NCBI RefSeq assembly: GCF_900107485.1
Contig: NZ_FNQE01000008.1
Coordinates: 1-64,000 of the forward strand
Direction: 5' to 3'
DNA length: 64,000 nt
Source: Proteiniborus ethanoligenes
GTDB taxonomy: Bacteria; Bacillota; Clostridia; Tissierellales; Proteiniboraceae
Shown here one piece after another: positions 52,778-61,986 of the stretch. Both the position numbers and the translations under genes were made by a program. Under the pieces are notes generated by a model, which saw nothing but the letters and a program-made list of their open reading frames with translations, was not told the origin of the DNA and did no database searches. Position 1 is the stretch's first letter; each line of letters begins with the position of its first letter.

Positions 52778-55648
52778 ATGAAAAAATTAATCAGTCTAGT
52801 ACTCGTTTTTTCTTTATTGATTTCTATAACATCAGTACCAGCAAAAGCTATGAATACTGAAAGGGGAGATAAAGTCTCACCACAAATGGCACAAGCATAT
52901 TTAGACGTTATTAAATCAAGTACAGATACACATGGAGTAGCTATTATTGAAGATTATCAAGTGGGAAATAGCGGAGGACTATATTATGCAGATTTAATAG
53001 ATTTTGATGGAGACGGACAGAAGGAATTATATTTACTTTATGCTGAGGATAGCTTCACACATAGAGACATAATATGGGGCTTTAATGGTTCAAAGGCATA
53101 TATAATAGGTGAAAATACATATTCTATTTATGGAACAATGAATAATGTAAGCATTGGTTTAAAACAAGAGGGAAACAAGACATATTTGTGTTATGAAGAC
53201 ATTACTTATCGCTCAGATATTCAAGATGATAAAGAAATGTTCATAGAGGACATTGTTTTTATAGTGAAGGAAGTAGAAGGAAAAGAATTAAAAGCTACCG
53301 CAAATTTATATAGCATATTGCATTATGATGAATCATATGAAAGACTAAAGTTTGAAGAATACTCTGAAGGAGAAAATTACGAAAATAGAAAGTTCATAAC
53401 TGCAGAGGAGTATAAAGAAATCTATAATAAATATTCTTTGAATGAAGGTGAGATTTTAATTAACAACTCAAGGGGTGCACCTTATATAGAGATATACGAC
53501 TATAGCTTAGATGATTTTATAAACAATTTAGAAAGCATGCTTATGTCTTCTAATATGAAAGACATATACAAAGATAAAAGTAGAGAAGAGAAAATGGATA
53601 TTATGGATTTCTTAAATAATTTTAGGTTCTTCTATCATGAAGAATTTGACATTAGTAACTTAGACCAGGAAGTCCTTGCATGGTTTATGATTGATTTGCT
53701 TTCGAGAGAGGAAACATTGCTTAAATATGAAGATGTTGACTTAGATGATGAAAAATATGAAGAGTGGGAAGAACAAAAGAAATATAAAGAAATAGATATT
53801 AATAAAAAAGCTGTGGAGTTATTTGGCGTAAATGTGGATTTTCAAAAACATTTACCAGAACGCTATAAAGACGGATATGTATATGTACATCAACCTTGGG
53901 ACGCATCATCATTATTTACTACAAAGATAAATAAAATCTATCCTTTAGGAGATAATTTGTTCTATATTCATATTCAAACCTTTGAAACATGGGATTATGA
54001 TAATATGGATCTTATATTAAACAGCTTATATGAAGAATTACCATATAATATAAGAGCAAATTTTTATCAAATGGGTCAGGGGCATGCCATCATCAAAGCA
54101 GTCAACAATGAGGGCAAAAAGTCTTATCAGCTTATAAAGTACAATAAAAATGGAGAGTATTTAACAGAGGAGCAGCTCAGTAAGTACATAACAAAGGTGA
54201 ATCCAGAACCTAACCTATCATTTGATTACTCTAAGGTTAAAGATTTTAAAGAGAGCAGAGAATTCATAAACTTTCTGAGAGATATAATAGCAGGATTAAA
54301 AGGCGAACAACCAAATGATAGAGCCAATAGTGAGCTTGTAACATATATTCAATATGCAATAGAAAATTCTAGTACTACTGCTTTGAAAAGCAGCAAGAAT
54401 AAAGTCATTATTGATAAGGTCACCTTAAAACAAGCATTAAACAGTGCAGAAAGTACAAAGTCAGAGTTCAATAAAATCCTAGAAAGTAATCATATTACCT
54501 TAAACAAGAATATTGAAATTGTACTTAGAGTAAGGGGTGAAAATCTAAACTCAAACAAGGTAATGTCTGTAATTATTGATAAATCAGCTGTTGACTCATT
54601 AGGAACAGCAAATGGCATACGTATCCTTTTGGGAGATAATCAGCATACAGTTTACATAAATAGTGAGGATGTAAGAAATCTTGGAAACAAAATAGGGAAT
54701 ATTACATTGCAAATACAAAAGGGTAAAGACAAAGGAATCTATACAATAGTATTTGTAGATAGCAATGGAAAAGAGATAAGTGAACTGCCATATCCTATTA
54801 GCTTTTCATTTCCAGCAGACAATGAGCTTGCAACCATATTTGTAAGCTATAAGGGTGGCAATGATAATTGGGGAGGTCAGTATAACAGTACTACAAAGTC
54901 TATTGAGTTTAGTACAAGGTATTCAGGAGAGTATAGTATAATAGAAAATAATATCAATATTAGTGATATAGGAGAACTGACAGAAAGTCAGCAAAAGGCA
55001 ATTAAGTTTATGGTGTCTAAGGGATACTTTGAGCTTGATGGAGATAAATTTAACGGACAAGCTCCTTTAAATCGCTATGACTTTACAATGGCCCTTGTAA
55101 AAATGTTCTTTGCATTAGATAGGGAGCTTGAAGCAACATTTACTGATATTGAAAAATTAAATCAATACTATCCTTATGTAGCTTCTGCTCAAAAAGACCA
55201 AATAGTAAAGGGCTTTACTGACAATACATTTAGAGGAGAAATCAATATATCTAAAGAGCAGCTTATTGCATTATGTGGTAGAACTCTTGTAGATAAAAAA
55301 GGGTATGTATATCCAGAAAACCCAAAGGACTATTTAGGTTTTGTAGACAGTGATTCAATTGCTGACTGGGCTATAGAAGACATAGCAATCGCGGTGCAAA
55401 ATGGATTAATAGATAATGGTGGTATTTTAATGCCACAAATGGAGATGAGTCGAAGGGAAGGCTTAGAAATACTATATAAGCTATTTATGCTACTATACGA
55501 AACTTCACCAATAGAAGTTGAGATGGAGGAAATAGAGCAGCAGCCTAATAGTCCTATAGGAATTATTATAGGGAGTGCAATAGCACTAGTTGCCTTATTT
55601 GGAGGTGCCTATGCATACTCAAGAAATAAAAAAAGCAAAAAAATTTAA
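52778..55648 (+). CDS. Large SLH-domain surface protein with C-terminal membrane helix
   Basis: A 956-residue exported protein. Signal peptide (MKKLISLVLVFSLLISITSV). Near residues 73-88 there is an FG-GAP/VCBS-like calcium-binding strand (ADLIDFDGDGQKELYLLY). The centre (about 100-720) is unrecognised, Lys/Glu-rich, with an Ig-like or beta-strand part near 600-720. Three SLH repeats follow at about 733-785, 788-840 (FTDIEKLNQYYPYVASAQKD) and 855-905 (FVDSDSIADWAIEDIAIAVQ). A last helix (SPIGIIIGSAIALVALFGGA, then YSRNKKSKK) is unusual for SLH proteins, which normally end without an anchor. It may link wall and membrane. ATG behind AGGAGAG. Confidence 0.82.
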   Translation: MKKLISLVLVFSLLISITSVPAKAMNTERGDKVSPQMAQAYLDVIKSSTDTHGVAIIEDYQVGNSGGLYYADLIDFDGDGQKELYLLYAEDSFTHRDIIWGFNGSKAYIIGENTYSIYGTMNNVSIGLKQEGNKTYLCYEDITYRSDIQDDKEMFIEDIVFIVKEVEGKELKATANLYSILHYDESYERLKFEEYSEGENYENRKFITAEEYKEIYNKYSLNEGEILINNSRGAPYIEIYDYSLDDFINNLESMLMSSNMKDIYKDKSREEKMDIMDFLNNFRFFYHEEFDISNLDQEVLAWFMIDLLSREETLLKYEDVDLDDEKYEEWEEQKKYKEIDINKKAVELFGVNVDFQKHLPERYKDGYVYVHQPWDASSLFTTKINKIYPLGDNLFYIHIQTFETWDYDNMDLILNSLYEELPYNIRANFYQMGQGHAIIKAVNNEGKKSYQLIKYNKNGEYLTEEQLSKYITKVNPEPNLSFDYSKVKDFKESREFINFLRDIIAGLKGEQPNDRANSELVTYIQYAIENSSTTALKSSKNKVIIDKVTLKQALNSAESTKSEFNKILESNHITLNKNIEIVLRVRGENLNSNKVMSVIIDKSAVDSLGTANGIRILLGDNQHTVYINSEDVRNLGNKIGNITLQIQKGKDKGIYTIVFVDSNGKEISELPYPISFSFPADNELATIFVSYKGGNDNWGGQYNSTTKSIEFSTRYSGEYSIIENNINISDIGELTESQQKAIKFMVSKGYFELDGDKFNGQAPLNRYDFTMALVKMFFALDRELEATFTDIEKLNQYYPYVASAQKDQIVKGFTDNTFRGEINISKEQLIALCGRTLVDKKGYVYPENPKDYLGFVDSDSIADWAIEDIAIAVQNGLIDNGGILMPQMEMSRREGLEILYKLFMLLYETSPIEVEMEEIEQQPNSPIGIIIGSAIALVALFGGAYAYSRNKKSKKI

Positions 55649-55817
55649 ATTAAATAGCAATGTATATTAACAATCTCCCGTGGGAGGTAGCTTGGATCTA
55701 CAAAATCATTGAATAATAACTTTGTTCAATACAATAATGAGTGAGAATGATTGATGTGAAAAGATTACCATAATATATGGTGTCTATATAAAAAATCAGC
55801 AATAGGAGGGCAAATTT

Positions 55818-57722
55818 ATGAAAAAAACATTTAAACAGAGCACAGCTGTGCTAGTAGCATTAGTAATTCTAAGCTTATCTATGTATTCTAATGCTTTTGC
55901 AGCAGGAACAGACAATGTTATTTGGTTAGGCAAAGGGTATAACATGGACGGGGAATATAGCTATTTTAACGAAGGCTTGGCAAACATTGAAAAAGATGGC
56001 AAATGGGGCTACATAAATATTAATGGTAAGATGGTAGTACCAGCTATTTATGATGAGGCCTATGCGTTTAGAGATGGCTTGGCTTTAGTTAAAAAAGGTG
56101 ACAAATGGGATTTTATAGACAAAACAGGAAAGGTAACTATAAATCTTAAGGGATATGCACATAGCTTTTCAAATGGACTTGCTAAAATAGAGGTAAATGG
56201 CAAATGGGGGATTATAGATAATAAGGGTAAAACAATTATACCTACTAATTTTGATAGTGTAGCTGATATATCCGAAGGCTTTTCAAGGATGACAATAGAT
56301 GGTAAATACGGTTTTGTGTCTGATACAGGTAAAGAGGTTGTACCTGCTATATATGACAGCGTATCTTATTTTAAAAATGGTTATGCAATTGTTAGTATAG
56401 AAGAGGTTAACCAGTATTACAATGTGAGCTACAAAAATGGATACATAGATACATCAGGTAAATTAGTTATTCCAATGATTTATGATGATGCGTTTTTCTT
56501 TAGTGAAGGATTAGCACATGTAGCCAAAGAGAAAAAACATGGATATATAGATAATACAGGTAAGGAAATTATACCTTTTATATATGACGATGCAGGAAAT
56601 TTTAATCAAGGATTGGCTAGGGTAGAAAAAGACGGCAAATGGGGCCTTATAGACAAGACGGGTAAAGTAGTTGCACCAATAGTATATGAATATATTTATT
56701 ACGACTATTCTCATAATGATCAAGAGGTAGTATTTATTAATGGAGTGGCACGAGTAAGAAAAGATGATAAATGGTTGTGCATAGATAAAACTGGTAAAGA
56801 GATAGTACCTACTATATACGATTATATAGAAATTATGGATGAAGAATTGATTTTGGTTATGAAAGACGAAAAATATGGGCTTATAGACAGAACTGGCAAA
56901 GCCATAGTACCTCTTATTTACGATTATATTTCAGATTATTATAAAACAGGCGTAATAAGTGTGAGCAAAGATGGTAAAGCAGGTTTTATAGATAAGACAG
57001 GTAAGGTTGTTATTCCTATGACTTATGATGGTGCCTCCGATTTTTACAATGGTATGGCAGTAGTATATAAAAATGATAAGGTTGGCTTAATAGATAAGAA
57101 GGGTAATGTCATCATGCCTATTATCTATGATGAAATATCCTTGTATGGGGGCAAAGATGTCATTTGGGTTAAAAAAGATGGGGTATTAGGAATAACTCCA
57201 AATCCACTTAACTATACAAACCTATCCAAGCTAGATTTTACTAGCTGGCAAGCATGGGATAGCGGGACAACCCTAAATTATAAAATAACAAATCCTACTG
57301 ATAAAGCTGATTCTGGTGCTTATGCTGTAATTATTTGCTCACCAGGTCATGATACTAGGAAAGATAGTTGGGAAGAAGATAGTAAAGTTTCTCGATATTC
57401 TAATACAGACTATTATCCTGTAGAAGGACATATTTTTGAATACACAACAAAACCAAGGGAAACTATTCGTGGCTATATTGTCTCACAAATAGGCGGTGAA
57501 GTAGGTATTGCAGAAGAAGACTTAGGGAAAGGCGACTTGAAATACATTGTTATCAAGCTTAGATCCGAAGCCCAAAAAGCACAACTACAAGGAGAGTTAG
57601 ATTCTCTTGGATTAGGTACATTTAAATGGTTTAGTAGGGAAGAAAACAATGCTCTTCAAAATTGGTTAAGAAATAATTTCAAACTGACAAAAGGAGGAAA
57701 TAACTATGAAGAATTTAAGTAA
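55818..57722 (+). CDS. WG-repeat surface protein
   Basis: A 634-residue exported protein. After a signal peptide (ends near AFAAG, residue 30) come about a dozen WG (beta-propeller-like) repeats through residue 460, each carrying KxGKWGxIDxTGKxVVPxIYD. Residues 465-634 are a different domain (TSWQAWDSGTTLNYKITNPT, LRSEAQKAQLQGELDSLGLG) that I do not recognise. WG repeats bind ligands or partners in the wall. Its final 17 bases overlap the start of the next SLH gene, so the two are co-translated. ATG behind AGGAGGG. Confidence 0.87.
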   Translation: MKKTFKQSTAVLVALVILSLSMYSNAFAAGTDNVIWLGKGYNMDGEYSYFNEGLANIEKDGKWGYININGKMVVPAIYDEAYAFRDGLALVKKGDKWDFIDKTGKVTINLKGYAHSFSNGLAKIEVNGKWGIIDNKGKTIIPTNFDSVADISEGFSRMTIDGKYGFVSDTGKEVVPAIYDSVSYFKNGYAIVSIEEVNQYYNVSYKNGYIDTSGKLVIPMIYDDAFFFSEGLAHVAKEKKHGYIDNTGKEIIPFIYDDAGNFNQGLARVEKDGKWGLIDKTGKVVAPIVYEYIYYDYSHNDQEVVFINGVARVRKDDKWLCIDKTGKEIVPTIYDYIEIMDEELILVMKDEKYGLIDRTGKAIVPLIYDYISDYYKTGVISVSKDGKAGFIDKTGKVVIPMTYDGASDFYNGMAVVYKNDKVGLIDKKGNVIMPIIYDEISLYGGKDVIWVKKDGVLGITPNPLNYTNLSKLDFTSWQAWDSGTTLNYKITNPTDKADSGAYAVIICSPGHDTRKDSWEEDSKVSRYSNTDYYPVEGHIFEYTTKPRETIRGYIVSQIGGEVGIAEEDLGKGDLKYIVIKLRSEAQKAQLQGELDSLGLGTFKWFSREENNALQNWLRNNFKLTKGGNNYEEFK

Positions 57723-58362
57723 GATATTAATAATAAGCCTTATATTGTCACTAACGCTTTCTACCGCTGTATTTGCAAATGATTATGATTTTGAAATCCT
57801 TGATGAATCTGAAATTAATGGTCCAAGTAACTGGGCAAAGCCTGAAATAGAGGCAGCAAGAAAAGCAGGACTGCTAACAGAAAATACAGATAATCACTTC
57901 AAAGAAGATATTACCCGTAGCCAGTTTGCAGAGCTAGTTGTAAATATGGTGGAAAAAGCTATTGGAAAAGAAATATCGCCAGCACCTGCTTCAACTTTTA
58001 CAGATACTTCTGAAACAAGTATTTTGAAAGCATACAGTGCGAATATTGTAAGCGGTGTAAGTAAAACCGAATTTGCACCAAAAAATTATATAACTAGAGA
58101 GCAAATAGCGACTATGCTTTACAGAGCTATCACTTATATTGAAAAAGAAAAGGGCAAAGAATATACGACTAAAGATGATAGCATTGAAAGCTATACAGAT
58201 AAGGGAAGTGTATCCTCCTATGCGAAGCAGGGAGTAGGCATATTAGCAAATAACAAAATAATGTCTGGAACTTCTGCAACTACACTTTCACCTAAAAGCT
58301 CTGCAACAATTGAACAAAGCGTTCTATTGGTTTATAGGCTTTATAATAAAGTTTCACAATAG
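57706..58362 (+). CDS. Small SLH-domain protein
   Basis: A 218-residue exported protein: signal peptide (ends near VFAN, residue 25) and three SLH repeats filling the rest (WAKPEIEAARKAGLLTENTD, FTDTSETSILKAYSANIVSG, VSSYAKQGVGILANNKIMSG). It has no other domain, so it may be an adaptor that displays its co-translated neighbour, the WG-repeat protein, on the wall polymer. A decayed paralogue lies at 7776-8006. ATG behind AAAGGAGG. Confidence 0.9.
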   Translation: MKNLSKILIISLILSLTLSTAVFANDYDFEILDESEINGPSNWAKPEIEAARKAGLLTENTDNHFKEDITRSQFAELVVNMVEKAIGKEISPAPASTFTDTSETSILKAYSANIVSGVSKTEFAPKNYITREQIATMLYRAITYIEKEKGKEYTTKDDSIESYTDKGSVSSYAKQGVGILANNKIMSGTSATTLSPKSSATIEQSVLLVYRLYNKVSQ

Positions 58363-58380
58363 AAAAACTTGATAAACACA

Positions 58381-58414
58381 AACAAGCGGCGAATTTTTCG
58401 CCGCTTGTTTTGTT
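58381..58414. terminator. Strong bidirectional terminator
   Basis: A 13-bp GC-rich stem (58381-58393 with 58397-58409) followed by TTTTG. It closes the envelope cassette and the convergent YwaF-like gene. Confidence 0.92.
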
Positions 58415-58418
58415 TGAA

Positions 58419-59171
58419 CTACAACTCAGAAGAAGCAAAAACGCCCTCTGAATAAGTTTTCAGTTTGCTTGCAAGGAAATAAAACAGTAATATTAATAAA
58501 TTGAATGCAAGGATAGCAACAAAAGAATAAACTAACTGTGGGACTAAAGCAAACATATTTTTAAATACTGGTGGCTCTACTAAGTAATCATAATTGGAGC
58601 CTGTATAAAAATCAAATATTAAGAGTAAAAGATGATACATATTAGTAAATATCAAAGTAGGCTTTAAATTATCTTTGCTTAATGTATATTCATCAACTAT
58701 TAATATGAAGAAAGAACCCCATAGTAATAATATATGCCCAACAAAAAAAGAGACCATAGTATAATGAGGAAATGAAAAGGGGTCGCCTTCAACAACTATA
58801 AGAGATAGGACAGCACCGTATATACCCCAGAATACACTTATATTTTTATACCTTTGCTTATCTGTGAGCAGGGCTAAAGCAGTACAAATAATGGCAACCC
58901 TACAGTTATACAAAGGTAAGCTTTCTGTAATATTAGAATAACCTGTAACGGCATACCAGAGGTAAAGAATAGCTTGCTGACTAAGCAAAATAATGGCCAT
59001 AGTCTTTTTTATTAATTTTGATAAATTATCTCTTTTAAGTTTATTTTTATTTTCATAGATTAAATAAACACCTAATAAGGCCACAGCAATAAGTATTAAA
59101 TGAATAAAGCCAAACATTTTAAAATTTATTTCATCAGGACTACCTCTAAAAAAATATTTAACACCCTCCAT
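58419..59171 (-). CDS. YwaF/TIGR02206 family membrane protein
   Basis: A 250-residue protein with seven predicted helices. The family signature is ESLPLYNCRVAIICTALALL (usually a SLPLxLC motif; here Tyr-Asn replaces part of it), with FSFPHYTMVSFFVGHILLLW later. Members are uncharacterised integral membrane proteins. ATG behind GGAGGG. Monocistronic and divergent from the GGDEF/EAL gene. Function unknown. Confidence 0.8.
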   Translation of the reverse strand: MEGVKYFFRGSPDEINFKMFGFIHLILIAVALLGVYLIYENKNKLKRDNLSKLIKKTMAIILLSQQAILYLWYAVTGYSNITESLPLYNCRVAIICTALALLTDKQRYKNISVFWGIYGAVLSLIVVEGDPFSFPHYTMVSFFVGHILLLWGSFFILIVDEYTLSKDNLKPTLIFTNMYHLLLLIFDFYTGSNYDYLVEPPVFKNMFALVPQLVYSFVAILAFNLLILLFYFLASKLKTYSEGVFASSEL

Positions 59172-59413
59172 TCTATCCCTCCAAAATATTATTTATAAAC
59201 TATTATTGTAATATATCAAAAAGTATTCTAAATGTAAATATGTTAACAATAACACTAATACTATATGGTAATGTTTTACATAAAAACTTAGGGGTATGTA
59301 TAAAAAACAAATATATTAATTTTCTTGCCTTTTTATACCTATATAATATATTATCTAATGAGAAGAGGAAATTTGATGAATTTTGTAGAATAAACAACAA
59401 GGGTGGCAATGCA

Positions 59414-61768
59414 ATGAAATCTATTAGAACACAAATTTTAATATATCTTGTGATAGGCACAATAGTATTAGCGGGGGTAGTTTTTTTTCTATCTGAACTA
59501 AAGCTAAATGAGCTGCCAGATCATATAAAAGCACAATATAGTGAAATAGTAAATGCTAGATCAGATGAGGTGAGCAAAGAGTTAAAGAGCTTTGTTGAAC
59601 AGATTACAATAATATCTAAGTCTCCTATTGTAAGGTCAATGGATCTAGAAAAAATAAAAGAATATCTACCTCATTTATTACTAGACCAAAAGTATAGGAA
59701 TATGACTATTGCTTATCCAGATGGTAGTGCTTGGTCAACAGTAATAGATGAATTTAATATTTCAGAGCAGGAGCAGTACCGAAAGATATTCATAGAAAAT
59801 AAAGAATATACTATTTCACAACCCTTTCGCAGCCCCTACATACATGAATCAGATGAGCCAATAGTAATAGTTGCTCATAGTGTTGTTAATGATAATGATG
59901 AAGTAATGGGACTAGTAAATGTTGTAGTTAAAATTGATTTTTTAAATCAAGTAGTTAAAGAGATGAGCTTAAAAGGGACAGGCTATGGCTGGATAGTCAA
60001 CAGAGAAGGCCTTGTAGTTGCACATCCAGATCCAAAAGCTTCCTTAGAAAAAAACATTAAAGACTATATAAGTAGCGATAGCAAAACATTAGATGAAATT
60101 CTAGATGCTGAATCTGGAACTTTAGAATACATAGATAAAAGCGGAGAAAGAATGCTGGCCTTTTTCAGCAGAATAAAAGGTTCACCAGACTGGACCTTCA
60201 TAGTTTCCGTTTCTGAAAATGAAATTTATAAAGAAATAAATGGGGTTAAAAACACAATCTTAGGGTCTATTATTATTGCATTAATATTATTAGTTTTATT
60301 TGGTGTTTATTATTCTAGTAGCTTATCAAGACCAATACTAGAGCTAAAGGAAGTCTTTGAAAAAGCTGCAAATGGCAATCTTAGTGTCAAAGCAAATGAA
60401 CAGGTATCAAATGAGCTAGGTGCAGCTGCTAAAAGCTTTAATATAATGCTAGAACGAATCAAACATTTAACCTATAAGGATGTAACTACAGGTTTGTATA
60501 ATTACAACGGATTCTTGCTAGAGATTCCGCATAAAATAAATAATCTTATCTCAAAAGGAGATGTGATATCTATAGCAATAATATCCATTGATGACTTTAA
60601 ACGAATAAATAGTATTTACGGCTATGATGTAGGCGATGAGGTGCTTCATGAGTTTTCTAAGCGTCTTTATAATTTTGTGAATACTAAAGAGCTTGTGGCA
60701 AGATTTTTGGGAGATGAATTTGTCTTATTATTATATGGAGATGATATTCTAACTATAGAAAAAAAAGTACGAAGCCTATGGCGATTATGCAGTGGAGTAA
60801 TTAAAATAAGAAATAATGAATTCATATTAAATACTAGCATAGGTGCCAGCATCATGGGGGGTAACGTCACGTCTATAGAAGAAACTATTAATCAGGCAAC
60901 TATAGCTAAACTTGTGGTTAAAAAAATGGGAGGCCATAATTATAAGTTTTATAATTATGAATTAGACGAATTCGTTAAAGAAGAGCAGGAAATGGAAAAG
61001 GCCCTATATCATGCTATTGAAAACCAAGAGCTAAAGCTTGTATATCAGCCTATCATAGATGTGAATACTAATGAGATTGTAGAGGTAGAAGCACTACTTA
61101 GGTGGACAAGCCCAGTTTATGGAAGTGTTTCCCCCCTAGTGCTAATACAAATAGCTGAACAAAGTGGTTTTATATACGAAATAGGAGAATGGGTTTTAAG
61201 AGAGGCTTGCAATCAAAACAAACAATGGCAGGAAGAAGGGTATCCACCTGTTGTAGTTTCAGTTAATGTATCTGCACTTCAATTTGACCAGCCTAATTTT
61301 GTAGAGATGGTTAATAAAATACTAGAAGATATAGATATGGATCCAAGCTATTTAGAATTAGAAATCACAGAAACAAATGCTATGGATAGAGTTGATGAAA
61401 AGCTAGAAAAGATGGAAAGTCTAAAAAGTATGGGAGTTCGTATTTCAATTGACGATTTTGGGACAGGATATTCTTCATTAGCATATTTTACTCGTTTTCC
61501 AATAGATACATTGAAGATAGACCGATCATTTATTAATGACATGTTAAATGATGAAAATGCTAAAACCATAGTAACTACTATTATTAATTTAGCTAAAACC
61601 ATAAAGATAAAAATTATAGCAGAAGGAGTAGAAACAGTAGAACAGTTAGAGTATTTAAAACAAAAAGGCTGTGACAAAATTCAGGGTTATTATTTTAGTA
61701 GACCTGTTGCTCCTGACCTTATAAGAGAAATGCTTAAAGAAGATAGTAAATTAACCCCTGAATCTTAA
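59414..61768 (+). CDS. Membrane Cache-HAMP-GGDEF-EAL cyclic-di-GMP phosphodiesterase
   Basis: A 784-residue signalling protein. First helix about 7-28, extracellular Cache domain about 30-265 (VVVKIDFLNQVVKEMSLKGT), second helix about 279-300, HAMP about 300-350, GGDEF about 360-520, EAL about 530-775. The GGDEF motif is LGDEF (residues 432-436), so diguanylate cyclase activity is doubtful. The EAL domain is intact: E559 in EALLRW, LELEITETNA, DDFGTGYSSLAYF, KIDRSFI and IIAEGVET. It most likely breaks down cyclic di-GMP in response to an external ligand. ATG 59414 follows AAGGGTGG; 58 upstream codons in frame are non-coding by contrast. Confidence 0.9.
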   Translation: MKSIRTQILIYLVIGTIVLAGVVFFLSELKLNELPDHIKAQYSEIVNARSDEVSKELKSFVEQITIISKSPIVRSMDLEKIKEYLPHLLLDQKYRNMTIAYPDGSAWSTVIDEFNISEQEQYRKIFIENKEYTISQPFRSPYIHESDEPIVIVAHSVVNDNDEVMGLVNVVVKIDFLNQVVKEMSLKGTGYGWIVNREGLVVAHPDPKASLEKNIKDYISSDSKTLDEILDAESGTLEYIDKSGERMLAFFSRIKGSPDWTFIVSVSENEIYKEINGVKNTILGSIIIALILLVLFGVYYSSSLSRPILELKEVFEKAANGNLSVKANEQVSNELGAAAKSFNIMLERIKHLTYKDVTTGLYNYNGFLLEIPHKINNLISKGDVISIAIISIDDFKRINSIYGYDVGDEVLHEFSKRLYNFVNTKELVARFLGDEFVLLLYGDDILTIEKKVRSLWRLCSGVIKIRNNEFILNTSIGASIMGGNVTSIEETINQATIAKLVVKKMGGHNYKFYNYELDEFVKEEQEMEKALYHAIENQELKLVYQPIIDVNTNEIVEVEALLRWTSPVYGSVSPLVLIQIAEQSGFIYEIGEWVLREACNQNKQWQEEGYPPVVVSVNVSALQFDQPNFVEMVNKILEDIDMDPSYLELEITETNAMDRVDEKLEKMESLKSMGVRISIDDFGTGYSSLAYFTRFPIDTLKIDRSFINDMLNDENAKTIVTTIINLAKTIKIKIIAEGVETVEQLEYLKQKGCDKIQGYYFSRPVAPDLIREMLKEDSKLTPES

Positions 61769-61821
61769 AAAATAAACAGCAACCTGTCAAATAGATGGTG
61801 AAAATAATAAAACAAGCTTAT

Positions 61822-61858
61822 AAGGTCAACCAAATTTTCGTATTGGTTGACCTTAATT
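61822..61858. terminator. Rho-independent terminator
   Basis: A 12-bp perfect stem (61822-61833 with 61843-61854) followed by AATTTA. It ends the GGDEF/EAL transcript. Confidence 0.85.
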
Positions 61859-61986
61859 TATGCTGACCTAATATTCCATATCCTACCTGGCTTAATATGC
61901 ACATTATTATAGTAAGCAGATTTATTAATCATCTGTTTGCATAAGGGGAGCATACCGCTAGCTCTAGGAGTTTTTATTTAATATAA

